The position numbers and the translations under genes were made by a program. From contig DASTHS010000111.1 of the NCBI GenBank assembly GCA_035718085.1, positions 1 through 6,129 on the forward strand: DNA of 6,129 nucleotides, written 5' to 3'. Position 1 is the stretch's first letter. Every line of letters starts with the position of its first letter. The notes below the pieces were generated by a model. It made no database searches, was not told where the DNA came from, and was given only the letters and a program-made list of their open reading frames with translations. Shown piece by piece: positions 4,936 through 6,129 of the stretch. This DNA is from DASTHS01 sp035718085. Lineage in GTDB: Bacteria; Actinomycetota; Acidimicrobiia; Acidimicrobiales; Palsa-688.

Positions 4936-6129
4936 ATGCCCGCCTCCCCCGCTGTGCCGAGCGACTCGGCGCTGCTGCGCGCCGGCGGGCGGGGTGACGA
5001 GGCGGCGCTGCGGGGGCTGGTCGCCCGGCACGGTGCTCTCTGCTGGCGGCTGGCGAACGCCATCACCCCGGTGACCGGGCAGGCCCTCGCCGCGGTGGCC
5101 GACGGCACGAGCACGGCGGTGGCGTCCGCCCGCCGGCAGCGTGCCGGCGGGCCGCCGGTGCGCTCGCAGCTGCTGGCTGCGACCTACCGCGCCGCACTGG
5201 CCCGGGCGGCGCAGCCGGGTGCGCTCCCCCACGCCAGCGCCGGGGCCGCCGCCCTGCCGCTCGACCACGCCGCCGCCCTCGCCGGGCTCCGGGCGCTGCC
5301 CGAGCGGTGGCGCGCCGCCGTGTGGCTGCACGAGGTCGAAGGCCTGGAGCCGGCCACCGTGGCCGCCGCCCTCGACACCTCACCCGCGGTCGCCCTGCAG
5401 CTCACCATCCGGGGGCGGCGCAGCCTCCTGTCGAGGTGCAACCAGGGGGCAGACCAGCAGCCGGCCGCGCTCGGCGCGCTGCTGGCACCCCTCGTCCCGG
5501 AGTCGCCACCCGACCTCACAGACGTCGTGGTGTCGGCCTGGCGCACGCACGCCGCCCGAGGCGGTGGCTCCGCGCGGCGTCGATGGCTGGCCGAACGGGC
5601 GCCCGGACCCCTCGCCGCGGCGGCGGGCGCCGTCGCCGCCATCGGCCTGATCGGCGTCGGGGTGCTGGGCGACCGCACGGGGGTCACCGGGGGGATCGCG
5701 GTGCGGCCCGCCTCGACGCCCGGCGCCGACGCATCGGGCCTCCTCGGGTTGCCCGGCGGGGGCTTCGGCGGGCTGCGGGCCCTGCTGCTGGCCTCCCCGT
5801 TCGTGGCCCCGCCCGCATCGACGCCCGTGCCCACCTCCGTGGCTTCGCCCGGGCTGGCGCCGGGGGGCCCCGGGGCGACCGGTCCGAGCCCGACCGGTCA
5901 GGGCGCCACTCCCGTCGCCCCCGTCTCCGGGGGCACGGCTCCCTCCGCACCGACGGTGCCGCCGACCGGGCTGCTGACCTCGCCGACCACGCCCCCGGTG
6001 CTGCCCCCGACAACCGTGGCGGCCGGCCCGGTCACCGTGGCGAGCGGCGGGGGGTCGACCTCGATCGGTGCCGGCCCGGCCGCCGTGACGGTGGGGTCGT
6101 GCACCTCGATCGACCTGCTCGGCGCCACC
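4936..6129 (+). CDS. Degenerate ECF-sigma-like, single-pass membrane protein with Pro/Thr-rich tail (partial, C-terminus beyond right edge)
   Basis: The frame is open for 398 codons to the window end, with strong G/C at third positions. Residues 9-43 (SDSALLRAGGRGDEAALRGL onward) align by eye with sigma region 2.1, but the acidic D-x-E-D-L-x-Q-E-like core of region 2.2 is missing. Residues 118-165 (LRALPERWRAAVWLHEVEGL, then PATVAAALDTSPAVAL) are a recognisable region 4 helix-turn-helix. About 55 residues follow with no HxxxCxxC anti-sigma zinc motif. A single hydrophobic helix spans about 226-245 (LAAAAGAVAAIGLIGVGVLG), with R-rich sequence before it, so the sigma-like part should be cytoplasmic. 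Beyond it, roughly 290-375 is Pro/Thr/Ser/Gly-rich and presumably outside the cell. A membrane-tethered regulator derived from an ECF sigma factor is my inference. The ATG at 4936 fits the family's N-terminus but has no Shine-Dalgarno; in-frame ATG 4888 and GTG 4894 are alternatives. It is divergent from the AAA+ gene. Confidence 0.8.
   Translation, partial: MPASPAVPSDSALLRAGGRGDEAALRGLVARHGALCWRLANAITPVTGQALAAVADGTSTAVASARRQRAGGPPVRSQLLAATYRAALARAAQPGALPHASAGAAALPLDHAAALAGLRALPERWRAAVWLHEVEGLEPATVAAALDTSPAVALQLTIRGRRSLLSRCNQGADQQPAALGALLAPLVPESPPDLTDVVVSAWRTHAARGGGSARRRWLAERAPGPLAAAAGAVAAIGLIGVGVLGDRTGVTGGIAVRPASTPGADASGLLGLPGGGFGGLRALLLASPFVAPPASTPVPTSVASPGLAPGGPGATGPSPTGQGATPVAPVSGGTAPSAPTVPPTGLLTSPTTPPVLPPTTVAAGPVTVASGGGSTSIGAGPAAVTVGSCTSIDLLGAT

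Noticed and set aside
5877..5899. Two copies of GACCGGTC 15 bp apart in the Pro/Thr-rich tail
   Set aside because: They follow from repeated Thr-Gly and Pro codons in a low-complexity coding segment.
5184..6128. Minus-strand open frames opposite the sigma-like gene (5184-5834, 5684-6013, 5898-6128)
   Set aside because: Their products are low-complexity Arg/Ala/Pro/Gly sequence. The plus strand has one uninterrupted frame with region 4 and a membrane helix.

Overview
The window is very GC-rich with strong G/C preference at third codon positions, and its protein families point to an actinobacterium. Several proteins resemble mycobacterial ones I know from memory: a CeoB-type TrkA, an Rv0958/Rv0959-like MoxR-VWA pair and an Nei1-type glycosylase. 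An acidimicrobial or other deep-branching actinobacterial lineage is a reasonable guess, but the sequence does not fix the genus.

Layout, left to right. Positions 1-420 (minus) hold the N-terminal 140 codons of a TrkA-type NAD-binding potassium-uptake regulator, which runs off the left edge. Positions 457-2475 (minus) encode a 672-residue protein with a helical N-terminal part and a C-terminal von Willebrand A (VWA) domain with an intact metal site. Positions 2569-3357 (plus) encode an Nei/Fpg-family DNA glycosylase. Positions 3377-4777 (minus) encode a MoxR/magnesium-chelatase-like AAA+ ATPase. Positions 4936-6129 (plus) are an unbroken reading frame that runs off the right edge. It looks like a membrane-tethered protein with a degenerate ECF sigma-factor N-terminus and a Pro/Thr-rich outer part.

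The ATPase and the VWA protein are almost certainly functional partners, since AAA+ plus VWA pairs act as chaperone or metal-insertion type machines. Here the partners lie on the same strand but are separated by the oppositely oriented glycosylase gene, so they cannot form a simple two-gene operon. The VWA gene is followed after 36 bases by trkA and probably shares its transcript. Both the ATPase and VWA genes have a TANNNT -10-like box 5-6 bases before their ATG, the arrangement expected for leaderless transcripts.

Non-coding space is small: 36 bases (421-456), 93 bases (2476-2568), 19 bases (3358-3376) and 158 bases (4778-4935). These junctions hold several perfect or near-perfect inverted repeats and a 9-bp tandem repeat. 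I see no tRNA, rRNA, CRISPR array, insertion sequence or attachment site. The least conventional items are the degenerate sigma-like membrane protein and the split ATPase/VWA pair. I cannot show from sequence alone that either is a new system.
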